64,000 bases of DNA from NCBI GenBank assembly GCA_016699855.1, contig CP064988.1, forward strand, positions 5,236,501-5,300,500, given 5' to 3'. A model generated the notes under the pieces. It made no database searches, was not told where the DNA came from, and saw only the letters and a list, made by a program, of their open reading frames with translations. Within the stretch, counting starts at the first letter, position 1, and each line of letters opens with the position of its first letter. This DNA comes from Rhodospirillales bacterium (lineage in GTDB: Bacteria; Pseudomonadota; Alphaproteobacteria; Reyranellales; Reyranellaceae). Of this stretch, positions 9,042-18,198 are shown piece after piece. A program made the position numbers and the translations under genes.

Positions 9042-9859
9042 GATTGTCTTCAACGGCGCGCTCGTCCGCTACCGGACGTGGGGCGAGGGCGCGGCGGTCG
9101 CTCTCCTCCATTCCGGCGGTTCGTCCAGCGCGCAATGGGAGCGGATCGCGCCGGCCCTGGCACCGGTACGCACGGTGATCGCGCCCGACCTCCTGGGGTT
9201 CGGCGCCACCGAGGCGTGGCCGGCGAAGGGCGCGTTGACGCACGATCTGCAGGCCGACATGGTTGCCGAGGTCGTCCGCGCCGCCATAGGTGCCGGCGCC
9301 ATCGACATCGTCGGCCATTCCTATGGCGGCGCGACCGCCACCCGGCTGGCCCTGCGCCACCCCGAGCTCGTCCGCTCGCTCGTGCTGATCGAGCCGGTCA
9401 TCTCCCATCTACTGCGCGACGCTGGTGATCCGCTCTATCCCGCCAGCGTCGAGGTCGCGCACCTTCATCGCGGCCGTCGACGAGGGGCGCCCCGAGAACG
9501 GCTGGGAGGCCTTCATCGACAGCCGCAATGGCGTGGGCACGTGGTCAAATCTACCGCGGTCGAGACGTCAGAGGTTCCTCGAGCAGTCTGACCAGACCAA
9601 GGAAGCGTTCATCTCCAATCTGAACAACCGCATGGGGCTCGCGGAGTGCCGGCGCATCGGCGTTCCGGCGACGATGGTCTACGGCCGGGGGACGACGGCC
9701 GTCGACCGGAGGACCACCGAGCTGCTTCGAGAGGCGGTCCGGGGCGCGCGTCAGATCGTGATCGACGGCGCGGGCCACATGTCGCCGCTCACGCACCCCG
9801 ACGCCGTCGCCGCGGTGATCCAGAACCACCTGCGCTGGGCAGAGGACAGGACGGGTTGA
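9034..9859 (+). CDS. alpha/beta hydrolase, one frameshift in the given sequence
   Basis: Serine hydrolase of the alpha/beta fold, substrate unknown. The first frame has LLHSGGSS (oxyanion region), DLLGFGAT and the nucleophile elbow GHSYGGA with Ser96. The second frame, from about 9457, continues with TFIAAVDEGRPENGWEAF and ends with GAGHMSPLTHPDAV, which carries the catalytic His. The switch at about 9452-9458 needs removal of one base; the joined protein is about 274 aa, normal for the family. Its ATG lies inside the last codons of the MFS gene. All catalytic residues survive, so a sequence error is the simplest explanation. Confidence 0.8.
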
Positions 9860-10099
9860 TGAGGCTAGACGGGGATCGACGGCGGCGGTGACGGCGGACA
9901 TGAAGGTGCGCGCATATCGGTCATGGCTGGTGTTGGCTGGCAGCCGGCCGTTGAACCAGCCGGAGATACTCTCGATCCCGTGGCGTTGGCCGTGACGCGC
10001 TCTGTCGTGGTCGGGCGCGACCTCGCCGTCGATCCTCGGCGGGTGCCTGGAAAGACGCCTCGCCCGGCCAGCGCCTCGAGGGAGCGGTCCGCCGCTCGC

Positions 10100-10603
10100 C
10101 TACGCCGGCGGCGCGCAGAGCCTGAGGTTGAGCTCGTGGCGGTCGAGCATGTCGCGCAGGAAGGCGGCGAGGTCGGGATCGGCGACGCGCGGCAGCTTCT
10201 CGCGGATCTCGCGCGCCACCCAACCTTGGCCCTTGTCGAGGAAGCGTAGCCGGTCGGGCCACGCCGCCATCGTCATCGCCTTGTCGTAGAATTTCCCCGT
10301 CGCGGCCGACGGCGCCATCCCGAGCCGCCGCATATGCGCGCCGAGGCCGGCGCAGAAGCGGCCCTCGTCGTCGCGCACCGCCGCCAGGACGGCGGGATCA
10401 ACGCCGGCGCCCTCGGCGCCCTCGTGACACCAGCGCGCCAGCACACGGGCGCCGGCCCGTTCGCTCTCCACCAGCACGTCGAGGAACGCAGCCAGCTCGG
10501 TGCCCTCCAGCGGCGCCGGAGGCGGCGCGTCGTATTCGCCCGCGTAGCAGACGGGGGAGGAGACCTCGAGGATCTCCTCGGGATCGCGTTCGTCGGGCGG
10601 CAT
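10100..10603 (-). CDS. DUF6306-like protein
   Basis: Soluble 167-aa helical protein. The pattern [15 protein letters not shown], then [26 protein letters not shown] and [13 protein letters not shown], recalls the uncharacterised DUF6306 family, which looks like a ferritin-like or four-helix protein with conserved Glu/His residues. I recall the family from these motifs and could not search for it. The ATG at 10601-10603 is preceded by GGAGG at suitable distance, so I prefer it to the upstream ATG at 10642. It is divergent from kdsA and convergent with the hydrolase. Confidence 0.65.
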   Translation of the reverse strand: MPPDERDPEEILEVSSPVCYAGEYDAPPPAPLEGTELAAFLDVLVESERAGARVLARWCHEGAEGAGVDPAVLAAVRDDEGRFCAGLGAHMRRLGMAPSAATGKFYDKAMTMAAWPDRLRFLDKGQGWVAREIREKLPRVADPDLAAFLRDMLDRHELNLRLCAPPA

Positions 10604-10754
10604 GGGCGGTTCCTCCGGCCGGGGTGGCGCCGGCCGCGCCACGACATCACCACGATCAGGTAGTCACATGGGGCGGCCGAGGCCAGAGGCCGCCGTCTTG
10701 GCAAGCCGGCGCGTACCGCCTATCACCCATGCCGTAGCCACGGAGCGCCCAAGC

Positions 10755-11603
10755 ATGTCGAGCACGTCCCCGCGCACGGTCCGCGTCGGCACGGTGGAGA
10801 TCGCCAACGACCGGCCGCTGGCGGTGATCGCCGGGCCCTGCCAGATCGAGAGCCGCCAGCACGCGCTCGAGGTCGCGGCGGCGCTGAAGGAGATATCCAC
10901 CGCGCTGGGCATCGGGCTGATCTACAAGAGCTCGTTCGACAAGGCCAACCGTAGCTCCGGCGCCACGGCGCGCGGACTGGGCATGGAGGCGGGCCTGGCG
11001 GCGCTGGCCGACGTGCGCGACGCCACCGGCCTACCGGTGCTGACCGACGTCCACGAGCCGCACCAGTGCGGACCGGTGGCCGAGGTGGTCGACGTGCTGC
11101 AGATCCCCGCCTTCCTGTGCCGCCAGACCGACCTGCTGCTGGCGGCAGGGGCGACCGGCCGGGCCGTCAACGTCAAGAAGGGCCAGTTCCTGGCGCCGTG
11201 GGACATGCGGAACGTGGTCGACAAGGTGGTGTCGACCGGCAACCACAACGTCATGCAGTGCGAGCGCGGCGCCAGCTTCGGCTACAACACGCTGGTGTCC
11301 GACATGCGGTCCCTGCCGGTGATGGCGCGCGGCGGCTATCCCGTGGTGTTCGACGCCACCCATTCCGTGCAGCAGCCCGGCGGGCAGGGCACGACGTCGG
11401 GCGGCCAGCGCGAGTTCGTGCCGGTGCTGGCGCGGGCCGCCATCGCCATCGGCGTCGCGGCCGTGTTCATCGAGACCCATCCCGATCCCGACAAGGCGCC
11501 GTCGGACGGCCCCAACATGGTGCCGCTGCGGCAGCTTCGCGGGCTGCTCGAGGATCTGATGGCGTTCGACCGGCTGGCCAAGGCGCGGCCGATCGCCCTC
11601 TGA
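10755..11603 (+). CDS. kdsA: 3-deoxy-8-phosphooctulonate synthase
   Basis: Condenses phosphoenolpyruvate with arabinose 5-phosphate to make KDO 8-phosphate for lipopolysaccharide. The protein is 282 aa, a normal length. Visible motifs are [10 protein letters not shown] near the N-terminus, [31 protein letters not shown] and [12 protein letters not shown]. Cys in AGPC marks the metal-dependent class II enzymes (class I has Asn there). In related alphaproteobacteria kdsA lies between pyrG and eno; here blocks of accessory genes separate it from both. Confidence 0.95.
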   Translation: MSSTSPRTVRVGTVEIANDRPLAVIAGPCQIESRQHALEVAAALKEISTALGIGLIYKSSFDKANRSSGATARGLGMEAGLAALADVRDATGLPVLTDVHEPHQCGPVAEVVDVLQIPAFLCRQTDLLLAAGATGRAVNVKKGQFLAPWDMRNVVDKVVSTGNHNVMQCERGASFGYNTLVSDMRSLPVMARGGYPVVFDATHSVQQPGGQGTTSGGQREFVPVLARAAIAIGVAAVFIETHPDPDKAPSDGPNMVPLRQLRGLLEDLMAFDRLAKARPIAL

Positions 11604-11672
11604 CGCGGCCGCGCGTTGACAGCGGCGCGGCTGCGATCCGACAATCGCCCGGTAACCGGAGGCAGGCTGGAT

Positions 11673-12431
11673 ATGCGCATGGTGTCCCGAATTCTGGCGG
11701 CCGTCGGGCTGGCCGCGACCCTGGGTCTGGCGGCCGGCGGCGCCGGCGCGCAGCAGATCGTCAACGAGGGCGATCCGGTGTTCCTGCGCTTCCCCGACCT
11801 GCGCGAGCGCTATTTCCGCAGCGCCGAGACCAAGATCGCGCAGCACAAGTACGTCACGATGCCGATGCCGAGGCAGTGCGCGTACTTCTACGTCGACATC
11901 TACTCCAAACCGAGCATGTCCGACCGCGACACGCGCAACGAGGCGGTGAACAGGTGCAACGCCAAGCGGCGCGACCACGGCTCGTTGTCCGAGAACTACG
12001 CGGTCGCCTGCGACTGCCGCATCGTGATCGCGCGCGACAAGTACCGGCTCGGCGCCGACGAGCTGCCGAGGATGGGCTACGCGCCGGTGTCGTTGTTCTA
12101 CCGCGACACCGGCGGCCGCTCGGTCGCGGTCCACGGCTACGCCGAGTTCGACCTCCAGTTCCGGCCCGGCTCGAGCGGCCAGCTCACCATCTTCACGCCG
12201 CGCGGCCAGCCGGCCTGCACGGGCACGGTCAACACGCCCGGCGCGACGGCGGGCAACTACTCGCTGTCGTGCTTCGGCGGCCGGTTCACCGCCAGCGGCG
12301 ACCTCAGCCTGGTGCGCGGCAAGCCCAAGGAGCACACGATCGGACGCGGGCGCACGCCGCAGGGCGGCCCGGTGAACATGGTGATCGGCCTGCCTTCCGC
12401 GCCGGCCACGTCGATGTACGGCAGCCTGTGA
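11673..12431 (+). CDS. exported hypothetical protein
   Basis: Predicted 252 aa with an N-terminal signal sequence (RILAAVGLAATLGLAAGG followed by AGAQQ, a likely signal peptidase site near residue 25). The mature part has six cysteines (for example PRQCAYF, VACDCRIV, PACTG, LSCFGG) that could form disulfides, and a C-terminal half rich in beta-type sequence. No family is recognised. GGAGG precedes the ATG at 11673. The stop overlaps the start of the next exported protein (TGATG), so the two are cotranscribed and perhaps act together in the periplasm. Confidence 0.7.
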   Translation: MRMVSRILAAVGLAATLGLAAGGAGAQQIVNEGDPVFLRFPDLRERYFRSAETKIAQHKYVTMPMPRQCAYFYVDIYSKPSMSDRDTRNEAVNRCNAKRRDHGSLSENYAVACDCRIVIARDKYRLGADELPRMGYAPVSLFYRDTGGRSVAVHGYAEFDLQFRPGSSGQLTIFTPRGQPACTGTVNTPGATAGNYSLSCFGGRFTASGDLSLVRGKPKEHTIGRGRTPQGGPVNMVIGLPSAPATSMYGSL

Positions 12432-14110
12432 TGCGCGCGCGCCTGCCCATGCGGATCGTCGGCGGTCTGGCGGCCGCCTGCGTCGCCCTGACGATCTCTC
12501 TCCCCGACGTCAGGGCCCAGAGCGCCGACGATCTGCGCCGCATGTGGGAAGGGCAGGGCGCCCCGCGCCCGACGACGCCGGCGCCGCCGCGGCCGACGCC
12601 ACCGGTCGCCCAGCCGCAGCCGCCGCGTCCGGCGCCGCCCGTGACACCGCCGCCAGTCGCGCAGCCGCAGCCACCGCGCCCGGTGCCGCCACCCGCGACG
12701 GCGGATCCGCAGATCGTCGCGCCGGTGAAGCCGGAGGTGGTGCCGGTCGACCCGCCGGCCGCGGTGAGGCCGCCGCCGACGGCGGCGTCGGTGCCGGTCC
12801 AGCCGGCTATCGAGCCGGAGGTGGTGCCGGTCGACCCGCCGGCCGCCGTGAAGCCGCCACCGACGCCGCCCCCGGCGCAGCCGGCCAGCGCCGCGGTGGC
12901 GGCGAAGCTGCGCGAACTGACGAACGGCGATGCCGAGGATATCCTGCTGTTCATCAACGACACCGAGGAGGCGCCGAACGCGGCGCGCAATTTCCGCGGC
13001 GTGCCGACTTTCCGCGACGGCGCCTACGTGCCGTGCCACGCGCTCGACTGGAAGGGCGGACCCGAGGCGCCCGCCGCGATCAAGACGACGCTCGCCCGCC
13101 ATGGCGCCAACCGCGCGACGCGCGACCTCGCGACCGCGCCGTGTCCCGAGGGCCGACGGCCATTCGATATCCTCGCCGTCCAGCGCGGCGAGTTGCAGAC
13201 GAAGCCGCCGGCGAGGGTGATCCCGCTGGTGACCGACGTCGTGGCGAAGCGGTTGAGCCTGCTCGACACGCTGAAGCCCGAGAAGGCGCCACCGCCGGAG
13301 AAGCCGAACCCCGTCGCCGCCGGCCTGCGCGACGGCACGTTGAAGGGTGTCGGCCTGCTGTTGTTGAACCCCGCCGGCACGAAGGTCTGCGCGGTCGGTC
13401 TCGACGAGGACCAGATTCCCGCGATCCGGGTGGCGCTCGCGCGCTGGCGCGCCGATCTGCCGGCCAACGTCGCGTCGGAGCTGGTCGAGATCGTGGCGTT
13501 CGACCGGGCCGGCGCGCTGGCGGCGGCGCAGCGTGGCGACTGCGGCGCGGCGTTCGGCGAGGACGGACCGCTGCGCGACCTCGACGCCGCCCTACGGCAG
13601 CGGCAGGCGGCCTCGACGCCGCACACCGGCTGGCTGACGCCGCCGGAATGGGAGGAGATCCGCAAGCAGGCCGGGGTGCCGATCACCACCGCCGACCGCC
13701 GCCGCGCGCTGGCGCCCAAGGTCGAGCCGCTGGCGGTGGCGCTGGTCGCCGACCTGAAGGCCTTCATCGCCGCCGACGGTAAGAGCGGCGCCGTGGCCGA
13801 CGAGTTCGCCGCCTTCGCGCAGTGGTTCAAGACCGCGCGCGGTACCAAGGCGCAGATCTCGGTCGACCGCTTCCAGATCGAGGATTACGGCGACGCGACC
13901 AAAGCCGGCGGCAAGGCGGCCGCCATCGCCGTGGTCGTGTGGTTCAACGTCGCTGGCGGAAGCGGCGCGCCGCGCGCCGACTGCCACCTGTTCGGCTGGG
14001 TCGACGATTCCGGCGGCGTCCGCAAGACGCCCGAGGCGTTCCCCTGCGACCGCATCGCCCAGACCGAGGACTGGAAGCAGCGCCACGGTCTGCGCAGCCG
14101 TTGGTACTGA
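12431..14110 (+). CDS. exported proline-rich hypothetical protein
   Basis: Predicted 559 aa. A signal sequence (MRIVGGLAAACVALTISLP, then DVRAQ) is followed by a Pro-rich linker at about residues 45-160. The linker contains repeats of PVAQPQPPRP and of PEVVPVDPPAAV; the second is encoded by a 32-bp exact direct repeat at 12731-12762 and 12815-12846. The C-terminal 400 residues form a globular region with several cysteines and no family I recognise. Linkers of this kind often span peptidoglycan or present a domain away from the membrane. The ATG overlaps the upstream stop. Confidence 0.7.
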   Translation: MRARLPMRIVGGLAAACVALTISLPDVRAQSADDLRRMWEGQGAPRPTTPAPPRPTPPVAQPQPPRPAPPVTPPPVAQPQPPRPVPPPATADPQIVAPVKPEVVPVDPPAAVRPPPTAASVPVQPAIEPEVVPVDPPAAVKPPPTPPPAQPASAAVAAKLRELTNGDAEDILLFINDTEEAPNAARNFRGVPTFRDGAYVPCHALDWKGGPEAPAAIKTTLARHGANRATRDLATAPCPEGRRPFDILAVQRGELQTKPPARVIPLVTDVVAKRLSLLDTLKPEKAPPPEKPNPVAAGLRDGTLKGVGLLLLNPAGTKVCAVGLDEDQIPAIRVALARWRADLPANVASELVEIVAFDRAGALAAAQRGDCGAAFGEDGPLRDLDAALRQRQAASTPHTGWLTPPEWEEIRKQAGVPITTADRRRALAPKVEPLAVALVADLKAFIAADGKSGAVADEFAAFAQWFKTARGTKAQISVDRFQIEDYGDATKAGGKAAAIAVVVWFNVAGGSGAPRADCHLFGWVDDSGGVRKTPEAFPCDRIAQTEDWKQRHGLRSRWY

Positions 14111-14201
14111 GGGAGCGGGAGCGGGAGTGGGAGCGGCGTAGTCCGCCGCTACGCGGCGCAGCGGATGGTGTTTGTCGGGACCACGCCGACGACCGCCCGC
14201 T

Positions 14202-14228
14202 GTCATCCCGAGCGCAGCGAGGGATGAC
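14202..14228. repeat. GTCATCCC-type intergenic palindrome, copy 1
   Basis: GTCATCCC at 14202-14209 and GGGATGAC at 14221-14228 flank GAGCGCAGCGA. The same unit occurs near 31673, 46179 and 59252. It sits between the convergent ends of the proline-rich gene and the nitrile hydratase operon, where it could act as a bidirectional transcript end. Confidence 0.65.
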
Positions 14229-14299
14229 GGAAACGGCGTAGCCGATCGCGTCTCTCGAAGGCGTTCCCGGTCGACCGGTGGCGGTGCGCGGCCGCCCGT

Positions 14300-15013
14300 T
14301 CAGCCCGGCGTCGCGGCCACGGTCACGCCGATCATGGAGTCGCGCGACACCAAGGACGCCAGCTTGTCCTCGCTCCAGCCCTCGGTGCCCTCGGGACGGC
14401 GCGGCAGCACGAGATAGCGCATGTCGGCCGTGGAATCGTGGACGCGCACGGCGACGCCGTCGGGCAGCTCGGTGCCGAACTCGCGCAGCACCTCGCGCGG
14501 CTCGCGCACGGCGCGGCTGCGGTAGGCGCGGCTCTTGTACCAGTCCGGCGGAATGCCCAGCACCATGCGCGGATAGCAGGAGCACAGCGTGCAGACGACG
14601 AGGTTGTGCGTGTCGGGCGTGTTCTCGACCACGATCAGCCGCGTCGACTGGTCGAAGGTGATGCCGGCATCGACGCAGGCCGAGGTGCCGTCGGCGATCA
14701 ACCGCGCCTTGAAGTCCGGGTCGGTCCACGCCTTGGCGACGACGCGGGCGCCGAGATGGGGGCCGCGCGCGTCCATGCGCTCGACGGCGCCCCGGATCTC
14801 GTCTGCCGTCAGCACGCCCTTCTCGACCAGCAGCTCGCGCACGGCGATCTCCAGCCGGCGGTGGTAGGTCAGCGTGTCGTCGGCGTCGGCGCGGTGCGGA
14901 TGGCCCTCGGCGCCGCCATGCACGTGCGGACCGTCGCCATGGTCGTGGTCGTGATGTTGGTGGTCGTGGCCGTGGTGGTGGCCATGATCGTCGTGGGTGT
15001 GGTCGTGCGCCAT
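14300..15013 (-). CDS. cobalt-type nitrile hydratase alpha / thiocyanate hydrolase gamma subunit, His-rich N-terminus
   Basis: Catalytic subunit that would hydrate nitriles to amides or hydrolyse thiocyanate. The metal-binding claw VCTLCSC is at residues 140-146 (Cys141, Cys144, Cys146), and Thr in this motif marks the cobalt type. It is followed by the family signature YPRMVLGIPPDWYKS. Residues 1-34 are unusual: 15 of them are histidine (HHHGHDHQHH and similar), as in metal-storing tails of Ni/Co chaperones. The 237-aa length reflects that extension. It is the last gene of the three-gene operon. Whether nitriles or thiocyanate is the substrate cannot be read from the sequence. Confidence 0.85.
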   Translation of the reverse strand: MAHDHTHDDHGHHHGHDHQHHDHDHGDGPHVHGGAEGHPHRADADDTLTYHRRLEIAVRELLVEKGVLTADEIRGAVERMDARGPHLGARVVAKAWTDPDFKARLIADGTSACVDAGITFDQSTRLIVVENTPDTHNLVVCTLCSCYPRMVLGIPPDWYKSRAYRSRAVREPREVLREFGTELPDGVAVRVHDSTADMRYLVLPRRPEGTEGWSEDKLASLVSRDSMIGVTVAATPG

Positions 15014-15022
15014 GGCGGCCTC

Positions 15023-15310
15023 TCAGGCGGCTCGCTCGAGCCAGTGCTCGTAGAGCTCGATGTCGATGGTGTCGGCGGCGGGGCCGGAATAGTCCGGCCA
15101 CACGTGGGTCTGCGCGAAGCGCACGCGGTAGAGCGTCTTCTTCGGCTCGCCGCTGCGGCCGTAGGCGAGCTCCTCGGGATTGCGGAACGCGCCGCACACC
15201 CGTTCGACCACGCCGGACTTGCCGCGGATGTAGGACGGCGTGCGCAGGTGCCCCGGCGGGTCGCCCCGACGCACGACCACCCGCTCGCCGGGGGCGTACG
15301 CCGCGCTCAC
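15023..15310 (-). CDS. nitrile hydratase beta C-terminal domain / thiocyanate hydrolase alpha-type subunit
   Basis: Structural subunit of 95 aa that matches only the C-terminal SH3-like barrel of a normal nitrile hydratase beta chain (PGERVVVRRGDPPGHLRTPSY, then YRVRFAQTHVWPDYSG, ELYEHWLE). The start is GTG at 15308-15310, overlapping the TGA of the upstream gene by four bases (GTGA), so translation is coupled. In ordinary nitrile hydratases this domain is fused to the N-terminal half. A split beta chain is known from thiocyanate hydrolase and toyocamycin nitrile hydratase. Confidence 0.85.
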   Translation of the reverse strand: MSAAYAPGERVVVRRGDPPGHLRTPSYIRGKSGVVERVCGAFRNPEELAYGRSGEPKKTLYRVRFAQTHVWPDYSGPAADTIDIELYEHWLERAA

Positions 15311-15630
15311 GGCGCCGCCTCGCCGAGATAGGCGGCCGGGTCGGCCTCGATCGCCGCCAGTTTAGCCCGCACCTCGTCGATCGAGATGACGCCGCGGTGG
15401 ATCAGCGCCGAGCAGATCGAGGCGATCCAGCGCTCGTAGTAGGTCATGCGGTCGTAGGCGTCGGGCGGCAGCGCCTCGATGCCCTTGCGCAGCTCGTCGA
15501 CCGTGAAGATGCGTTTGCTGGAACACAGCACCATCAGCGCGTCGACGCGCTTCTCCCAGAGCTGGTAGTCGTGCTCGGCCGGCGCCACCGGTCCCGCCGG
15601 CATGCCGCCCATGTCGTGATGGCTGCGCAT
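15307..15630 (-). CDS. nitrile hydratase beta N-terminal domain / thiocyanate hydrolase beta-type subunit
   Basis: Subunit of 107 aa matching the N-terminal helical half of nitrile hydratase beta (HDMGGMPAGPV at the start, WEKRVDALM, then YYERWIASICSALIHRGVIS). The ATG at 15628-15630 is preceded by GGAGG. An upstream extension into the eno region has no protein-like composition and is rejected. It is first in the order beta-N, beta-C, alpha, which is the order of the thiocyanate hydrolase genes scnB-scnA-scnC as I recall it. No activator or P47K chaperone gene is adjacent. Confidence 0.85.
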   Translation of the reverse strand: MRSHHDMGGMPAGPVAPAEHDYQLWEKRVDALMVLCSSKRIFTVDELRKGIEALPPDAYDRMTYYERWIASICSALIHRGVISIDEVRAKLAAIEADPAAYLGEAAP

Positions 15631-15657
15631 CGGATCCTCCGTCTGTCGCCAGTGTAG

Positions 15658-17039
<1,382 letters not shown>

Positions 17040-17047
17040 CGGCGATG

Positions 17048-17067
17048 GCCGCGCCCCGGGGCGCGGC
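17048..17067. terminator. perfect palindrome between convergent eno and cupin genes
   Basis: GCCGCGCCCC is followed directly by its complement, making a 20-bp perfect dyad eight bases after the eno stop and just past the cupin stop. There is no T run on either side, so intrinsic termination would be weak. It may block readthrough or help Rho-dependent ends. Confidence 0.45.
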
Positions 17068-17069
17068 GT

Positions 17070-17570
17070 CTACTTCTTGTCGTGCGTGTGCGGGTGGGCG
17101 TGGTCGTGCGGGTGCGGATGGGTCGGATCGACCCAGTAGACCGTCTCCGGCTTCTCGACCGGCGCGATATCGAGGTTGATCGCCACCGCCTCGTTGTCGC
17201 TGCGCACCAGCACGCATTCCAGCGGCTCGGTCTCGCTGGCGTTGATCTCCTGGTGCGGGACGTAGGGCGGCACGTAGATGAAATCGCCGGGGCCGGCCTC
17301 GGCGGTGAATTGGAGCTGATCGCCCCAGCGCATGCGGGCGCGGCCCTTGACGACGTAGATCACGCTCTCGAGATGGCCGTGGTGGTGCGCGCCGGTCTTG
17401 GCATGGGCGTGGATGGTGACCGTGCCGGCCCAGATCTTCTGCGCGCCGACGCGCGCTAAGTTGATCGCCGCCGCGCGGTTCATGCCCGGCGTCTGGGCGG
17501 TGTTGGGATCCAACGTGTCTGCTGGGATCACCCGCACGCCGTCGCTGCGCCAATCCGTCTTGTCGCTCAT
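17070..17570 (-). CDS. cupin-domain protein with His-rich tail
   Basis: Small soluble protein of 166 aa with one cupin barrel. Cupin motif 1 is visible as HAKTGAHHHGHLESVIYVVKG and motif 2 as PGDFIYVPPYVPHQ; the histidines and Glu would bind one metal ion. The last 20 residues are His-rich (THPHPHDHAHPHTHDKK). The ATG at 17568-17570 has GGGAG upstream and matches the start of conserved-looking sequence; the ATG at 17660 adds a low-complexity extension. Substrate is unknown. It is inserted between eno and ftsB, usually neighbours in this class. Confidence 0.75.
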   Translation of the reverse strand: MSDKTDWRSDGVRVIPADTLDPNTAQTPGMNRAAAINLARVGAQKIWAGTVTIHAHAKTGAHHHGHLESVIYVVKGRARMRWGDQLQFTAEAGPGDFIYVPPYVPHQEINASETEPLECVLVRSDNEAVAINLDIAPVEKPETVYWVDPTHPHPHDHAHPHTHDKK

Positions 17571-17741
17571 CGCCGTACTCCCGCGCCGTTCGTCGGCCGC
17601 GACCCGGCCGTCCTGAAATCGCCGCGAGACATGAACGGTCCCTGGCGGTCCGTCAAACAAAGCCCGCTCGCGGCCGCATGAGCCAGGGCGCTCCGGCTCG
17701 TCCGCGGTGAAAATGCGAGTTTCCCGGCCAACCCCTTAAAT

Positions 17742-17770
17742 TTGTTGGAAAATCCGACGATCTGTAATAT
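17742..17770 (+). promoter_or_regulatory. candidate sigma-70 promoter for ftsB
   Basis: TTGTTG at 17742-17747 and TAATAT at 17765-17770 are separated by exactly 17 bases, in an AT-rich island within GC-rich DNA, 27 bases before the ftsB ATG. Position and spacing fit a housekeeping promoter. No operator is obvious. Confidence 0.6.
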
Positions 17771-17797
17771 TAATGCGGGAATCGAGTTGTTGGCGTC

Positions 17798-18097
17798 ATG
17801 TACTTCCGCTTCCGCAGCCTCCTCACACCCGTCGCCTTCGCCATGGTGTTCGCCTATTTCGGGCATCACCTGATGAACGGCGAGCGGGGGGTGTTTGCGC
17901 TGATCACACTGAAGAAGGAGGTCGAGCGCGCCGAGGCGACGCTGGCAGAGACGCGGGCGGCGCGCGACATCTGGGAGCGGCGCGTGTCGCTGCTGCGCAA
18001 CCAGAGCTTGGACCCCGACATGATCGAGGAACGCGCCCGGGCGCTGCTGCACGTCGCCTGGCCCGACGACATCGTGGTCTTCACCCCGACGCGGTGA
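17798..18097 (+). CDS. ftsB: FtsB/DivIC-family septum formation initiator
   Basis: Bitopic inner-membrane cell-division protein of 99 aa that links FtsL/FtsQ in the divisome. A membrane helix lies at about residues 8-25 (LLTPVAFAMVFAYFGHH). A coiled coil follows at about residues 36-65 (LKKEVERAEATLAETRAARD), then the family end LDPDMIEERARALLHVAWPDDIVVF. In alphaproteobacteria it normally lies between eno and pdhA; here a cupin gene and a TRAP transporter separate it from them. Confidence 0.88.
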   Translation: MYFRFRSLLTPVAFAMVFAYFGHHLMNGERGVFALITLKKEVERAEATLAETRAARDIWERRVSLLRNQSLDPDMIEERARALLHVAWPDDIVVFTPTR

Positions 18098-18198
18098 CGC
18101 GCCGCCTTGCGAATGGCCGCCGCCTGCCGTTATACCGGCGGCAAGAGCGCGCCGGCGCGACGTCGGCCGCGAGCACGAAACCGCTGGAGGAGACAACG

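Noticed and set aside
9860..10099. Small ORFs between the hydrolase and the DUF6306-like gene
   Set aside because: Both strands give Arg/Pro-rich low-complexity peptides without start signals. I see nothing functional in this gap.
11066..12430. Upstream extension of the proline-rich exported protein into kdsA
   Set aside because: The extension reads kdsA and the next gene in a wrong frame. A signal peptide begins at the ATG at 12431.
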